A DNA stretch of 64,000 nt. Origin: Cycas panzhihuaensis. Lineage: Eukaryota > Cycadophyta. Below are positions 21,528-33,649 of the stretch, piece after piece. Location of the stretch: NCBI GenBank assembly GCA_023213395.1, contig CM041465.1:99145741-99209740 (forward strand). The letters are read 5' to 3'. Position 1 is the first letter of the stretch. Each line of letters starts with the position of its first letter. A program made the position numbers and the translations under genes. The notes beneath the pieces are model-generated. The model worked only from the letters and a program-made list of their open reading frames with translations. It searched no databases and was not told the origin of the DNA.

Positions 21528-23436
21528 GATAGCTCTTTGTGTTTTTTCCTTCATGTCATCTCCTTAAAACTTCTTTGAAAGCTAAGATCTCTTCCATATA
21601 TCTTTGATTTTCAGTACTTTCTAGTTTATACAGGAGATATTTCCCTACGGTTTCCCTTTATGATTGAAGTTTCTTTCTGTTATAGCTCTAGTCTCTCCAA
21701 GAAGGCTGCGAGGTGAGCCACTCAAGGTGTGAGTGAAGGAAACACTCGGCAGGTTCCGTACCCAACAAGGCCGACTTCCCAAGGGGAAATCCCCTTCTCC
21801 TCCTTTGCTCTCCTCCTCATGTCTTCCTTGGGCCAACAGACGACCCTAAAAAGAAGGTTATTGTTAGAACTAGTGTATGCAGCCCCTTATTACACTATTT
21901 CCAACCTTGAGAGCCCCATATCAGTAGGTTATTTCAACCCCCTAGTGGTGTTATATCCCTCTTTTGGCCGCTCCCTCACTAGGTATTGTACATGCTATAT
22001 GCCGTAACTTTGTAAATACTTACAATGTTTCCAGGTTCTGTAGCATTTGTTTCTTTCACTATTGGTTGTCATATAGATTGTCTTAACCTGTTGTCCTTAT
22101 GCTCAAAGGTAACATGGGGGTATTTACATAGGAGGATTAACCATTCTGAGGCTAACTACTAGCACTCTTGCTTGTTGTGACTTACGTTGAAAAGTTTGGA
22201 AGGAGTTTTCAATTAAGGATTTATGTTGTTTCCAGTACTTTACTTGCAACTTTTACCACTTTATCTTCTGTATATATATATATATGTGCATCTACTTGGT
22301 ATTCTGTAGCCCCTTGAAGGAAGGGGAAGAAAACCTTGTATTTGCAGGATTCATCACAATGTTCATGAAAAGGAAAAGGCACTTTGATTCAGCTAAGCCT
22401 TCACCTTTCTCCTTTTCATTTCGCTTCCTCGCATAGTTGTTTTTGTTTCCTTTTGTCCTTTCTGGTTTCTTTCCTTTCTTCTCTTTTGCACGGGGAAGGT
22501 AAGGAAGCCCCTCCAATACCGCCTCTCAACATCGTTGGTGTGTCAGACAAGGACAACGAAGCAAGCCCAACATACGGGCAAGGTATCTTCTTTGGCCACG
22601 TAACTTTCTGGGTACGTACTTCCCCTCCTCTCATAACTTTTTTCCTTTTGTTATTATTAGGCTTATCATCTTGTATAATAAACAACATAAAAGAAAAAGA
22701 GTAATCAACCAATCTACACATATTCATCTTGCATATGCATGTTGTATGTTCCCTTTATAGGAAGGAGCATATCATAGGAATTATACCTCCCTCCTCTCCT
22801 ACTCGAATGCAAAACGACCCTTAGCTTTGCATTTCCTAACATGCATACTTGAGCTTGTTTAGAATACTTTTTTTGTCTTTCATGTTTAAAAAAAATAAAA
22901 GAGAGTGAGAGAGTGTCTTAAGTTCCTCTTTTGTGAAAGTAAACGAGAACACTTTTATTATCCTTTCATATGCACTCTTCACATTCCTATTCACACACTT
23001 TACCCACGTTGCCCTTGTTGGGATTTAGATCCCTTAGTTCGCATAGTGACAAGGGGCTTTTTTCCATCACTTCTTTCCCTCGTAGGCCTCCCTTAGGTGA
23101 GACGGCCTAAGGAGTCCCTTTTGTGTCTATTCCGCACACACCATATCACTTTCCCATAGGAGTTCTTTCCTTCGTTGGGCCTCCCTTCCCCTTTCAGCCA
23201 TCCAAGGATGGGAGGATTCCATCTTTTAGGGTTATACAAGATACCTTACATATATCTTGCCCTTTAAGCCTTGAGGAAGCTGTGCGCCATCTGTGGATCC
23301 TGAACCTATGTTATGATGCATGGATGCCCTATGTGAGTGTTTTCTTTACTTATAAGATTGTATCTATGGGGATGATAACTACCTATAGATGCGATTCAAC
23401 CTAAGTATAATTACCATCCCCATAGACGCAATTCCA
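21528..23436 (+). mobile_element. Element J/K continued: LTR 3' portion ending at 23436
   Basis: From about 21550 it aligns with the second half of the A LTR (positions about 6000-7619). Landmarks are GAGGCTAACT (about 22150), CACGGGGAAGGTAAGGAAGCCCC (22488, in parts), AGCCATCCAAGGATGGGAGG (about 23197) and the end GACGCAATTCCA (to 23436). The terminal 60 bp is partly duplicated and forms a local inverted repeat (CTATGGGGATGAT at about 23365 and ACCATCCCCATAG at about 23413). The ORFs here look like chance ORFs. The base after the terminal CA is RT sequence of element B in the opposite direction. Confidence 0.7.
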
Positions 23437-24562
23437 AGACCCACTTAGGATAATTGATAGAAGTGATCAACTCTGCATCTAAGTGTTTTCCGACTTCTAT
23501 ATTGATGGCAATAGATAACTTAAAATGGAGGGGGTGCTACTTTTGTCACATGGGGCGAATGCCTAGGATAGTGGTAAGATTGTGGGTGATAATGGAGGGA
23601 TCTATTCCCTCTAGGTCATTGTAATTCCATGCAAAGATGTCACAGAACTCCTGAAAAAAAAGGGTGTATTCCTTCATTTCTTTAAGAGAACATTCTACTC
23701 CCACCTCAATGACCTTATAAAGGGTGAGGATGATGTCCTTAGTTGCCCCCATGCATATAGCATTCTCTTCCTAGAAATGAAAATGGGCTTAGTCAATAGG
23801 AAGGGGCGAAGAGGAACTAGGTTGACTTGGGTCAACTAAGAAGGACCCAAGGGATAGAATCTTCTTGTAACCAAGCTTGTGGTGACTATGAGAGAAGTTA
23901 GGTATGGAGCCTGCTAGATGCTCTAACAATGCCTTGTCATTCTCAAAGTAGTCTACCCCATGGATAGTTACACTTAGAGAAGATGAGGAATAAGGAACAA
24001 GAGGAATAGTGGGACCATAGCAATCAACCCACCACTCAATATAGTCATGGGACTCATCAAAAGAGTTAGAGGGTGACCTCCTATGATGTGTAACAAGAGG
24101 TTCCTTAGCCTCATCACTCGAGGAGGGTGGTGAGATGGGAGGTAAAATGATATGGGAGGTCACACATGAGGCAGGAATGGACCTGTGTGACTTAGCGAGA
24201 GGACTAAGCTCCTCTATAGAAGGGGTTTTAGGTCAGGACCTAGAATAAAGCAGGTATTTCCTACTCGTGTTTAGGAGGGATATGGGATGAGGGAGGTCCT
24301 CATCCTTGCCGTTGAACTTGTCGTCGCTTAAAACGATGAGATACCCATAGCTCCCTACAACAATAGGGGTGAAACAAATAGGATTAAAAGAAGAAGGTGA
24401 GGGGCCTTCTTCTAGGTAAGATATGCTAGGGATGTTAATCATACAAGCAAAAGCATGAGTGGATGGGCTTTTGTTGCCCTTCACTAGATCATGAACCACT
24501 TGATGGGATTGGTGTGATTGTTTACTGGGAGGAGGCTCCTGGGAAATGACCTTTATTTGTCC
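23437..24562 (-). pseudogene. Protease-RT linker and start of RT in element B
   Basis: Linker landmarks are KALLEHLAGSIPNFSHSHHKLG and MGATKDIILTLYKVIEVG (in parts), then CDIFAWNYNDLEGIDPSI. The RT start reads HPLHFKLS, IEVGKHLDAELITSINYPKWV, matching A residue by residue, and then ends at the J/K junction. The linker has a Ser/His-rich composition without a known domain. Confidence 0.75.
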
Positions 24563-25330
24563 CTCGTGGATGAATTTGAGTTATCCCCAATGAGACGAAC
24601 ACACGAATCCTATTTGATCAAGCCATAGTCATCCCAACAGAAGATTGTAGTCCACGTCTACATCGAGGACCATAATGTCAATGAGGATGGTTTTATCCTC
24701 AAGGGTAAGAGGAATGGAAACAGAACCTAAAGGTATTTTCTTACTACCATCATAGCCTTAACGATGCCATGGCACTAACTTAAGAGCTACTATGCTTAGC
24801 TCTTGTATAATGCATAAAGGCATAGCATTAACAGAAGAACCATTATCTATAGTAGTTCTTTGAAGAGTACACTCGAGAGTGTCTATAGAGATAGTGAAAG
24901 GGTAATGCCATTAGCATTCTCTTTCATTGGTCAGGGGGAGATCTTTAACGTCAAAAGAGATAACATGTTCCTGACTTAGGGAAGCACCCAAAGTATGGAT
25001 AGATGCATCCACCAACCTTAAAGTCTCCAAGAGGAGAGTACATTGCTCTAAACAGCTCCTCAAGATGTCCATCATCGACATCCTGGTAGCCACGGTATGA
25101 AGCTCATCTATGATAGAGAAGGATTTTCCTTTCTTAGTTGGTAGGGGAAGTGCCCCTTAAAAATCATAGTGACCTAGGCAAATAGGGATGGTCTTGGGTA
25201 GCAGTGAAATCTTAGAAGGAGGGTTATCCAAAGGAGAATCGAGCTGGGAAGAAGAAGAGGCACCTATGACCTCTTTGGCCACTTGAGACCGAGTCAAAGC
25301 ATATAAGGGTATAGTCTCAAGCATCTAAAT
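24563..25330 (-). pseudogene. Protease region of element B
   Basis: IPLYALTRSQVAKEV and MATRMSMMDILRSC lead to the active site TTIDNGSSVNAM (about 24845-24810). KIPLGSVSIPLTLEDKTILID, LDVDVDYNLLLG and LWLDQIG follow. The DNGSS active-site form agrees with A. Stops (W and Q to stop) and a shift before the active site inactivate it. Confidence 0.75.
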
Positions 25331-25539
25331 GACTCTCTTTCCCTTATTCCGAGATTGAGAGGGAGAAGAGGTTTGATGGTGAGAACTAAAAGAAGAGGAG
25401 GAGCTTCTTGCCCCCTTCCCTTTAGCTTGCATGGGATGAGGGTTAGGAGATCTTCTCCTATTCTGATTCCCCCTTTATTAGGTGTGTTGATCTCGTTCTC
25501 CATGTTTGGGGAAGGGATATCTATAAATAAGTTTGTCTA

Positions 25540-27393
25540 GGTTGGGTCTATACACCCATTTAGGAGAGGAATCATGATACGAAGTGGATTAGAATATTGC
25601 ACCCTACATTATGAACCCTTATGGAAGCATTCACCATGAATGGAGCACCACTTCTTCTCTAAGGAAGGATTTGTCTTTCTTATTTGAGAAGTGTGGGTAT
25701 TTCTATTCTTGGGAGGTGTTTCTTGAGAAGCTTGGTGAACGGGTTTTTGAGAGGTTAATGATCGGGGAGGAGCTTAGAGCTTAAGCTCCTTCATCATATG
25801 TTCAAAGGAATATATGGCAGAGGTCAAGGGATCCAAAGTCCTTTCCATCAAGTAGGTTGAAGACTTTGGGGGTTGTTGAGGTTTGGTGTCATGAGATGGA
25901 GGGGGATGCCTCATGTCATTGTGATGGTTTAGGAGGTTTCTTAAGGCTCGCTTGGATCTTAATAGCCTCAAGAGCCAAACACTTGGCTATAGCGGAGTCA
26001 CATGTTATTACCCGCATTTTGAAGACTTCAACATGTACCTCAGGACGAAGGGCATTTATGAAAAGATCTTTTTTTTAGCTCCTTAGGCAATGTGGCCTTC
26101 GTGGAGTGAAGGAGATCATGAAAACACCTAACAAACTCATGATTCATCTCCTCGTGACCTTGTTTAAGGGATAATAAGGCTTTCATTCCACTCTCAAAGG
26201 AGTGAGCAATGTCAAAGTAGTTGACGAACTCATCTACGAGTTGTTAGAATGAATGGATTGAATGAGTAGGGTGGCGATAGAACTACTTAAGGGCATCGCC
26301 TTACAAGGAATGCAGAAAGAGCTTCATTATGATATGATTGTAGGCCTAATAATCAATGTATGCCATGGAGAAACTTCTGACATGCTCAATTAGGTCCTGG
26401 GAAGTGAAGGAACTAGGAGAGATATAGATGGGTAGGAAGGACCCATCCCCCCTTAAAGGTATGCCTCTTGCTGAAAGGGGACTAGGGAGAAGGAGCCTTG
26501 AGGAGGGATTTGCCGTCCTTGCAAAGGCATCGAATATGAGGAGATGTAAGAAGATGAAGTAGATGGGTGTGGTACTAGATTCTGCTCATATGGGCTACTT
26601 GTAGATGGCGCGATGCCATATGGGTGGAGGGGGTCCACCCCATAAACAAGAAGAGGATTCCCCTTTCCATGGCCCCATGGGTAGGAAGTGTATCTTGGGG
26701 GCACATAAAGAGAGAGGTCCTTAGGTTGAGGTTGAGGGTGTGTAGGGATTTGCTCTATATGACTAAAGGAAGGGGTACACGTAGGCTCCCTAGGTCGATT
26801 AGAAGGTGGATGGACCAAGGCTAGTTGAGGTGTGGTTACCTGGCTAGGAGTAGGTATACTCAACCCAATTTGGGAAGTGGGCATACTTCGAGTGGTCCCT
26901 AAAGGATGAGGGACATAAGAAGAGGAAGAAGCAATGAGAGATAGCCCTATTGTGGATAACAAAGTTGAATGAGAAGAGTATAGGGGTGCATATGAGGAAG
27001 AGAAGGGTTTCACGCTACGCAAGATGCTCTCCAACCACTTTGGAGGCAGTTGAAGACTTGCAGCTTAAAAGCATTGATGTAGTGATTCCACCACATCCAC
27101 AAGAGGGATTCCTACTTTCTCATATGAGGTTGAAGGCTCCTTATATGAAGTAGACCCCACAAGGCAATCCTCTTGGGCACTCTCACTAAGGTGGTAATAT
27201 CCCATGGGGGAAGAGGCTCCTATATCATGTGCAGGAAGATGGTAGATATATGGATACTCTTGATCACTCAAATATAAAATGGGATCTTCACCCTCTTAGG
27301 TAGGATCCTGAAAAGATGTTGAAGGTTGTTGAGTTTCAGAAACATAGGTGTGATAAGCCCAATCTGAAGAGAATCCTTCTATAGTTGATTTGG
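25540..27393 (-). pseudogene. gag of element B
   Basis: Reading leftward from about 27393: IEGFSSDWAYH (the ATG has become ATA), YLSDQEYPYIYHLP, then a Pro/Ser-rich block with KGNPLLVYGVDPLHPYGIAP (26453-27034). The capsid region follows with several stops and shifts, then LDPLTSAIYSFEHMMKELKL (25774-25971) and the zinc motif WCSIHGECFH (about 25650-25620). It supports the gag start and the W/Q residues lost in A. Confidence 0.78.
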
Positions 27394-27619
27394 AATCAGA
27401 CAAAGGAAGGGGAGAATAGGGTGACTCTTTCAAAGAAGGAGGAAGGCCTCACAAACAATGAGAGAATCATCACATTCAAGTTCCTCCTAAGGTTTGGAAG
27501 AAAGAGAGACAAATGGTGTAAAGGGTGTTGGGAGTTACCCAACGAATTAAGAAGGGATGCCAAAAGGAGAGAGGCAATGCCAACTGAAAGAAAACTTGGA
27601 TGGGTCCTTTACTAGCAGG
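27394..27619 (-). other. 5' leader of element B between PBS and gag
   Basis: Untranslated leader matching 7639-7871 of A in part (CTAGTAAAGGA corresponds to CTAGTAAGGGA). No gene is seen. Confidence 0.5.
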
Positions 27620-27637
27620 TTTCTGGTATGGTCGCTA
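27620..27637 (-). other. Primer binding site of element B
   Basis: The minus strand reads TAGCGACCATACCAGAAA-like, one base after the LTR end CTTCCA. It differs from the A site by TGG to TAG and other transitions. Confidence 0.7.
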
Positions 27638-28557
27638 GTGGAAGCGCACTTTTGGGGGGTCACTAAACACAAGGAGATCAAGCCTACATAATCCCTAAAC
27701 AAAGGGTTTAAATATCCTTGAGAGTGGAGGGATAGATCACCTATAAAGGGCATTCGTGCATCAGAATGTAGGTTTAAGGAGCTACAAATGGTACACAAGA
27801 CCCTCCTTTTAGGTAGGTACCTTCTCAGATTCGAAATGGGTAAAGGCGTCATTGGTTGTCGAGTAGCCTCAAAGGGGACTCTCCTATCCTAACGAGTTGA
27901 GGAAGGAGAGGGAGGATAAAAGTGCTTTTCTCGAGATGAAAGAAAAAGAGGAGGTAAACCCTAGTTAAAAGGGGGTACCTATGGAATAAGAGAAGGATGG
28001 CAAGTGGAAAGAGTGTAAAAAGGGGAGGTTTGGTTTGAGAAAACCAACTCCTAGAAGGGTAAGGCAAGTAGGGCTCCATATCAAGGGATACCTAGAGGGG
28101 ATGCCTCTAGGGTCTATATGTACTAAACGAGTGACAGAGTATGTCGAAAGTTTTAGGAGATGTCTTTGTTTTGCTTAAAAAAATAATGTAATAATACAAA
28201 ATACTACTACTGCCAAGTAAATATAATTTAAAGGAAAAAATTCTCTTCTTTATCTCTCTCTTCCTCTCTCTCCTTTTCTTTTGTAAGTGGAAAAGACAAG
28301 GGAATAAAGGAAGGAGATAACACAATGGGAGAAGAGAGTGCAATGACTAATACAATTCATTTCAATGATGCATGGGAGGAAAAGTAACTATTAAGGGGCT
28401 TATGTCCCTTTATATCCCCACCTTGGAAAGTGAAAAGAGTATGCAAAGGAGAGGGAGATGTAATAGGGAAAAAGAAACCGTTTTGTCACTTTCCTCTAGG
28501 GATGCAATATGAGTAGTATGTCAACCCAAACTACCCCCATTTAGGTGCCCATGCAAT

Positions 28558-29059
28558 TATTAGATATGTTGAATACTTTACAAGTGTTACATGGTATAGG
28601 CATTACACTCGAGCCCCTTTGTGGGGTTCGGGGGCCCGTTGTAGGGCCCTTGACTGGGGGTTTGGGGAGCTAGTGGCCCCCTCAGGTAGGGATTCAGGGG
28701 TGGGAGCCCCTGAGAAAAAAATTTTGGTGTCTTATAGGGGTCTTTTGTCGACCCATGGTTTATGCCCATTGTATTGTAAAATCATAAGGCGGTATCTTGT
28801 AATATTATGTCTATATATTCTTATGTAATAACACATGTAATATATGATGATATGGTCGTGGATGAGTCAAGGAGAGGATTTAGGATCTATTCATCTCTGT
28901 AATTCTTTAGCTATTGCTCAGATTAATAAAAGGTCTATGCTTAGACTTGAATCTCCTGGTATTCTTTGTTGAGTACTTGATTTATTTATGTTATTTGTTC
29001 TTTGCATGGTTTAGAGTTCTATTATCGCATTACTTCTCGATTATATATTTTTCTCTTCA
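28558..29059 (+). repeat. 5' LTR of element C
   Basis: The start is TATTAGATATG (TG of the terminus mutated to TA; the 3' copy has TGTTAGATATG) and the end is CTCTTCA. It holds a G/C-rich block (28608-28725) with several G-runs. Confidence 0.92.
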
Positions 29060-29061
29060 TT

Positions 29062-29079
29062 TGGTATCAAAGCTAAGGG
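29062..29079 (+). other. Primer binding site of element C
   Basis: TGGTATCAAAGCTAAGGG is the initiator-methionine tRNA type of site common in plant copia elements, two bases after the LTR. Confidence 0.85.
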
Positions 29080-29145
29080 TTTTAGTTCTGTGAGAAGCCA
29101 TTTGGTAAGTGGGAACCTCGTGTAGTGAACTTGAGTGTGAAGATC

Positions 29146-32100
29146 ATGGCAAGCACTACAAAGATAGAGATTGAAAAGTTTAATGGCCAGAACTTTGAGC
29201 TATGGAAGCTAAAGATGGAAGATATCCTCGTCGAAAAGGATCATTGGATTGTTGTAGTAGGAATAAAGACCGTGACTATGGGTGATCGAAAGGCAATCAA
29301 TTTGATAAGGTTATACCTTTTAGACATGGTGTTGTTGAATGTTGCCATAGAGTCTACGGCCAAAGATCTATGGAGAAAGTTAGAGGCTTTGTATCAGACA
29401 AAGTCCCTAGTTAATAAGCTATGTCTTCAGAAAAAACTGTATTGACTTAAGATGAGTGATAGAGATGTAGTTGCAGATCATCTCACCGCATTTAACACCA
29501 TGGTGAGCCAGCTTGTTTCAGTTGGGATAACAATATCTGAAGAAGACAAGTGTATTACCCTATTATGTTTGCTTCTTGATTCTTGAGATAATCTTGTGAT
29601 GATGATTAACAACATAGTTGTTGCCACCCTAAAATTTAATGATGTTGTTACTACTCTGTTATCAAAAGAGATAAGGCAAAAATCTTCTAAGGATTATTCA
29701 AAAGAAGCATTAGTAGTAAGAGGTCGAACATTAGATCGTGACCAACAAAGACTTAGGAACAAATGGCCAAAATCCAGAGGAAAATCCAAATCTCCAGGTA
29801 GAGGGCCTTTGGTATGCTAGAGATGTGGGAAGGTTGGCCATATAAAGAGCTAGTGTCGAGTTAAGGTAGATAAGGGAAAGTCACCTGAAGCTACTTCTTC
29901 CATGGTAACAAAAGCCTCCAATGAAGTTGATGGCAATGTTTATTTGGAAACTTCAAGTAAGTTGTCAAATGTTGAGTCTTGGTTAATTAACTCTGGTGCT
30001 TCACTTCATGTTACTTCCCATAGGGACTAGTTTTGTGAATACACAAGGATTGATGGAGGTGAGGTATTTCTTGGGGATCATTACCCATATAAAATTGTGG
30101 GTTGTGGAAGGGTGAAGGTTTGATTTAGGGATGGAAGGGTTTAAATTATCCCTAATGTGAGTCATATTCCTGGTTTGGCTATGAGTCTATTGTCTGTCAG
30201 TCAATTAGGTGATGCAGGAATAGAAGTGATCTTCAATAAAGACAGTTATAGAATGGTTTGAGGAGTGTTGGTATTAGCAAGAGGGGTCTGATTTGGAACA
30301 CTATACAAGCTTGATGCAAGTACGGTGTTTATTGGAAGTTACAGTCTAGCTATTATAGAAAGTAGCAATGATGAAGGTGTGACTCAAATATCACTTGCTG
30401 GTAAGACTATGTTATGGCATCAAAGATTGGGTTATATTGGAGAGAAAGGCCTCCATGATTTATTCTCCAAAGGTATGGCTAAAAACATCTCTAGAATTAA
30501 TGACTCCTTTAATTTTGATTTCTGTGAGCATTGTGTGTATGGCAAACAGAATTGGGTCAATTTTCCTTCAAGTTCGAAGAGGGCAAAGAGTATTCTACAA
30601 TTGGTACACAGTGATGTTTTTGGACCTGTTGATATACCCTCATTGGGTGGGTCCAAATACTTTGCGTCATTCATAGATGATTTCTCGAGAAAGATATGCA
30701 TGTACTTTCTCAAGCAAAATTTTGAAATCTTTAGTAAATTTAAAGAGTTCAAGGCCTTGGTCGAGAATTAGAGTGACAGGCAAATCAAGGTACTAAGGAC
30801 TGATAATGGAGGTGAGTTTTGCTTAAAAGAATTTGAGTAGTTCTATAAGCAGTGTAGGATAGTAAGGCAAAAGATAAGTCCCTATACGCCACAACAAAAT
30901 AGAGTTGCTGAAATGATGAATAGGACTTTGCTGGAGAGATCAAGAAGTATGCTCAGTGTTGCTACATTAGAGAAAAAATTCCGGGCAAAGGCTATGATGA
31001 CTACAAACTACTCAATAAATAGATCACTGACAACTACCTTAGTATACAAAACACCTGAAGAAGTGTGATTTAGTAAGAAACCATCTCTTGGTCATCTTAA
31101 AGTTTTTGGTTATGAAGCTTTTGCGTATGTTCCTAAACAACAGAGGACTAAGCTTGATTTTAAAATGCAAAAGACTATATTCATTGGCTATGGTGATGGT
31201 GTTAAAGGGTATAAGCTTTATAACCTTGAAACACAAAAGGTTATGTATAGTTGTGATGTTATCTTTAGAGAGGAGTTCAAGCCTCTAAAGCATGATGAAA
31301 AACGAAAGGAGAAACACTCTAAGAAGGTATAATTTGAAGTAAGGGATGAAGATTTTGCATCAAAATATGAGTTAGTTGAAGAGGAAGAACCAACTATAGA
31401 GGTAGCTCAACCTCAAGAACCCCACATCTTGAGGAGATCAATTGGTAAGAGAAGACAGCCTGACAAGTATATTCCTGAAAACTTTTATCACTCCTCTTTT
31501 GTTTTATTTACTATAGATGGTGATCAAGGTACTATTCAGGAGGCTCTAGAGTCAAAAGAGAGCCAACTCTGGATGAAGGCCATGCAAGAAGAAATGATGG
31601 ACTTAGACAAACATAATACGTGGGATTTAGTGGATCTACCTGATGACAGAAAACTTGTTGATAATAAATGGATCTTCAAGAAAAAGTTTTGGGCAGATGG
31701 TACTCTGGAAAAGTACAAGGCTCGCTTAGTAGCGAAGGGCTATTCCCAGGCCAAGGGAATAGATTTTGGTGAGGTATTTTCTTCTGTTGTAAAAGATACT
31801 TCCATTAGATTTTTGTTGGTTGTAGCAGCTGCCTATGACCTTGAGGTGGATCAAATGGATATGAAGACTGCATTTCTTCACAGTGACCTTGAGGCAGAAA
31901 TTTATATATTGCAGCCTGAAGGGTTTGGAGTTGCAGGAAAAGAGGATATGGTCTGCAGGTTGAATAAGTCATTATACAGATTGAAACAGTCACCAAGGAT
32001 GTGGTATCAAAAGTTTGATTCACATATGTTAGCAGATGGCTTTGTGCATAGCAAAGCAGATCATTGTGTTTATTACAAGCAAGTTGGTGATCATTTTGTT

Positions 32101-33101
32101 ATTCTAGATTTATATGTTGATGACATACTTTTAGTTGGTAATAATAAAGGAATGAACCAACTTATAAAAAACTAATTGGCATCTCACTTTGAGATAAAGG
32201 ACCTTTTTGCTACACATTTTATTTGGGCATTGAGATTAAAAGCGATGGGAGAAACAAGAAGATTTAGCTTAGCCAAAGATGGTACATTGAGACAATTTTA
32301 CAATGGTTTAGATTACAGAATAGTAAACCAATTAATGTTCCTATTCCTACTAGTTTAAAATTATCAGCTAAACAATGCCTAAAGACTCACCAAGAAGTTG
32401 AAGACATGGCATTTGTCCCTTATGCTAGTGTTGTTGGTAGCCTGATGTATGTGATGGTTTGCACTTGACTAAACATTGCCCATGCAGTGGGAGTAATTAG
32501 CAGATATATGTCAAACCTAGGCAAGAAGCATTAGGTGGATGTGAAAAGGATTTTCAAGTATCTACGAGATACATCAAACTATGGAATTTGTTATCAAAGA
32601 GATCCCATGGAGAGTAGAACAGTGAACCTGAGAGGTTTTATTGATGTTGATTGGGCTAGAGATCTTGACAACAGAAGATCCACAAGCGGGTATATTTTTA
32701 CCCTTTGCTGTGGCATAGTCAGTTGGATGAGTAAAAGACAACAAGTTGTGGAACTTTCTAGCACAGAGGCAGAGTATATGGTAGCTACTCATGCATGCAA
32801 GGAATTAGTTTGGTTAGAGACATTATGCATAGATATTGTCTTTAAGCAAGATGTTGTGAGGATAGATTGTGATAGTCAAAGTACAATCTACCTAGCAAAG
32901 AATCCCATTTTTCATGCTTAGTCGAAGCACATTGATGCGCAGTTCTATTTTGTGAGGACAATGGTTCAAGATCATAAGGTGGACTTATAGAAGATTACTA
33001 CACAAGAGAATATTATAGACTCATTGACTAAGATTGTTAGCACAGAAAAATTCAAATGGTGTAGAATTACAATAGGTGTTTGTGATTTTGACATTCAGTA
33101 G
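29146..33101 (+). pseudogene. Decayed copia gag-pol polyprotein of element C
   Basis: It starts at ATG 29146 (MASTTKIEIEKF) and ends at TAG 33099, about 1318 codons, the normal copia length. Gag (29146-29810) ends in a zinc knuckle C*RCGKVGHIKS*C (about 29815-29860). Protease near 29990 has NSGAS where the family has DSGAS, so the catalytic Asp is lost by a G-to-A change. The integrase zinc region (LWHQRLGYIG ... CEHCVYGKQ, 30414-30545) is followed by the core (HSDVFGPV, TDNGGEF). RT (31429-32175) keeps WIFKKKF, MDMKTAFLHSDLE, LYRLKQSPRMWY and YVDDIL (about 32113-32130). RNase H (32535-32921) keeps DVDWARD and STEAEYM. Stops and a few shifts occur throughout, mostly Gln or Trp codons turned to stops. 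Confidence 0.9.
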
Positions 33102-33146
33102 TTGTGTATATAGGTTTTCTTGTAAAGTGTTCAACAAGTGGGAGAT

Positions 33147-33649
33147 TGTTAGATATGTTGAACACTTTGCAAGTGTTACATGGGTATAAGTGTTACACCC
33201 AAGGCCCTTTATGGGGTTCGAGGGCCTATTCTAGGGCCCCTAGTTGGGGGGTTTGGGGGGCCAGCGGTCCCTCTAGTGGGGGTTCAGGGGCGAGAGCCCT
33301 CAAGAAAAAAATTTTGGTGTCTTATGGGCGTCTTTTATCAGCCCATGGTTTATGCCAATTGTATTGTAAAACCGTAAGGTGGTATCTTGTAATATTGTGT
33401 CTATATATTCTTATGTAATGATATATATAACATATGATAATATGGTCATGAATGAGTTAAGGAGAAGAGTTGGGGTCTATTCACCTCTGTAATTCTTTAG
33501 TTATTGCTAAGATTAATGAAAGATCTATGCTTAGACCTGAATCTCTCGGTGTTCTTTGTTAAGTGCTTGATTTGTTTATGTTATTTTTTCTTTACATGGT
33601 TTAGAGTTCTGTTATTACATTGCTTCCTGGTTATATATTTTTCTCTTCA
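33147..33649 (+). repeat. 3' LTR of element C
   Basis: It starts TGTTAGATATG right after the purine-rich AAGTGGGAGAT and ends CTCTTCA. The G/C-rich block is at about 33200-33305. Confidence 0.92.

Larger units (their letters stand above)
28558..33649 (+). mobile_element. Ty1/copia element C (Tork-like), 5.1 kb, in the B LTR
   Basis: It is complete, with 502- and 503-bp LTRs and a perfect target duplication GCAAT at 28553-28557 and 33650-33654. It lies inside the LTR of gypsy element B, so it is younger than B. Copia order is confirmed because integrase precedes RT. One decayed polyprotein frame spans the interior. Gag and pol sequence style (KFNGQNFELWKLKMEDIL) is of the Tork lineage. Confidence 0.93.
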
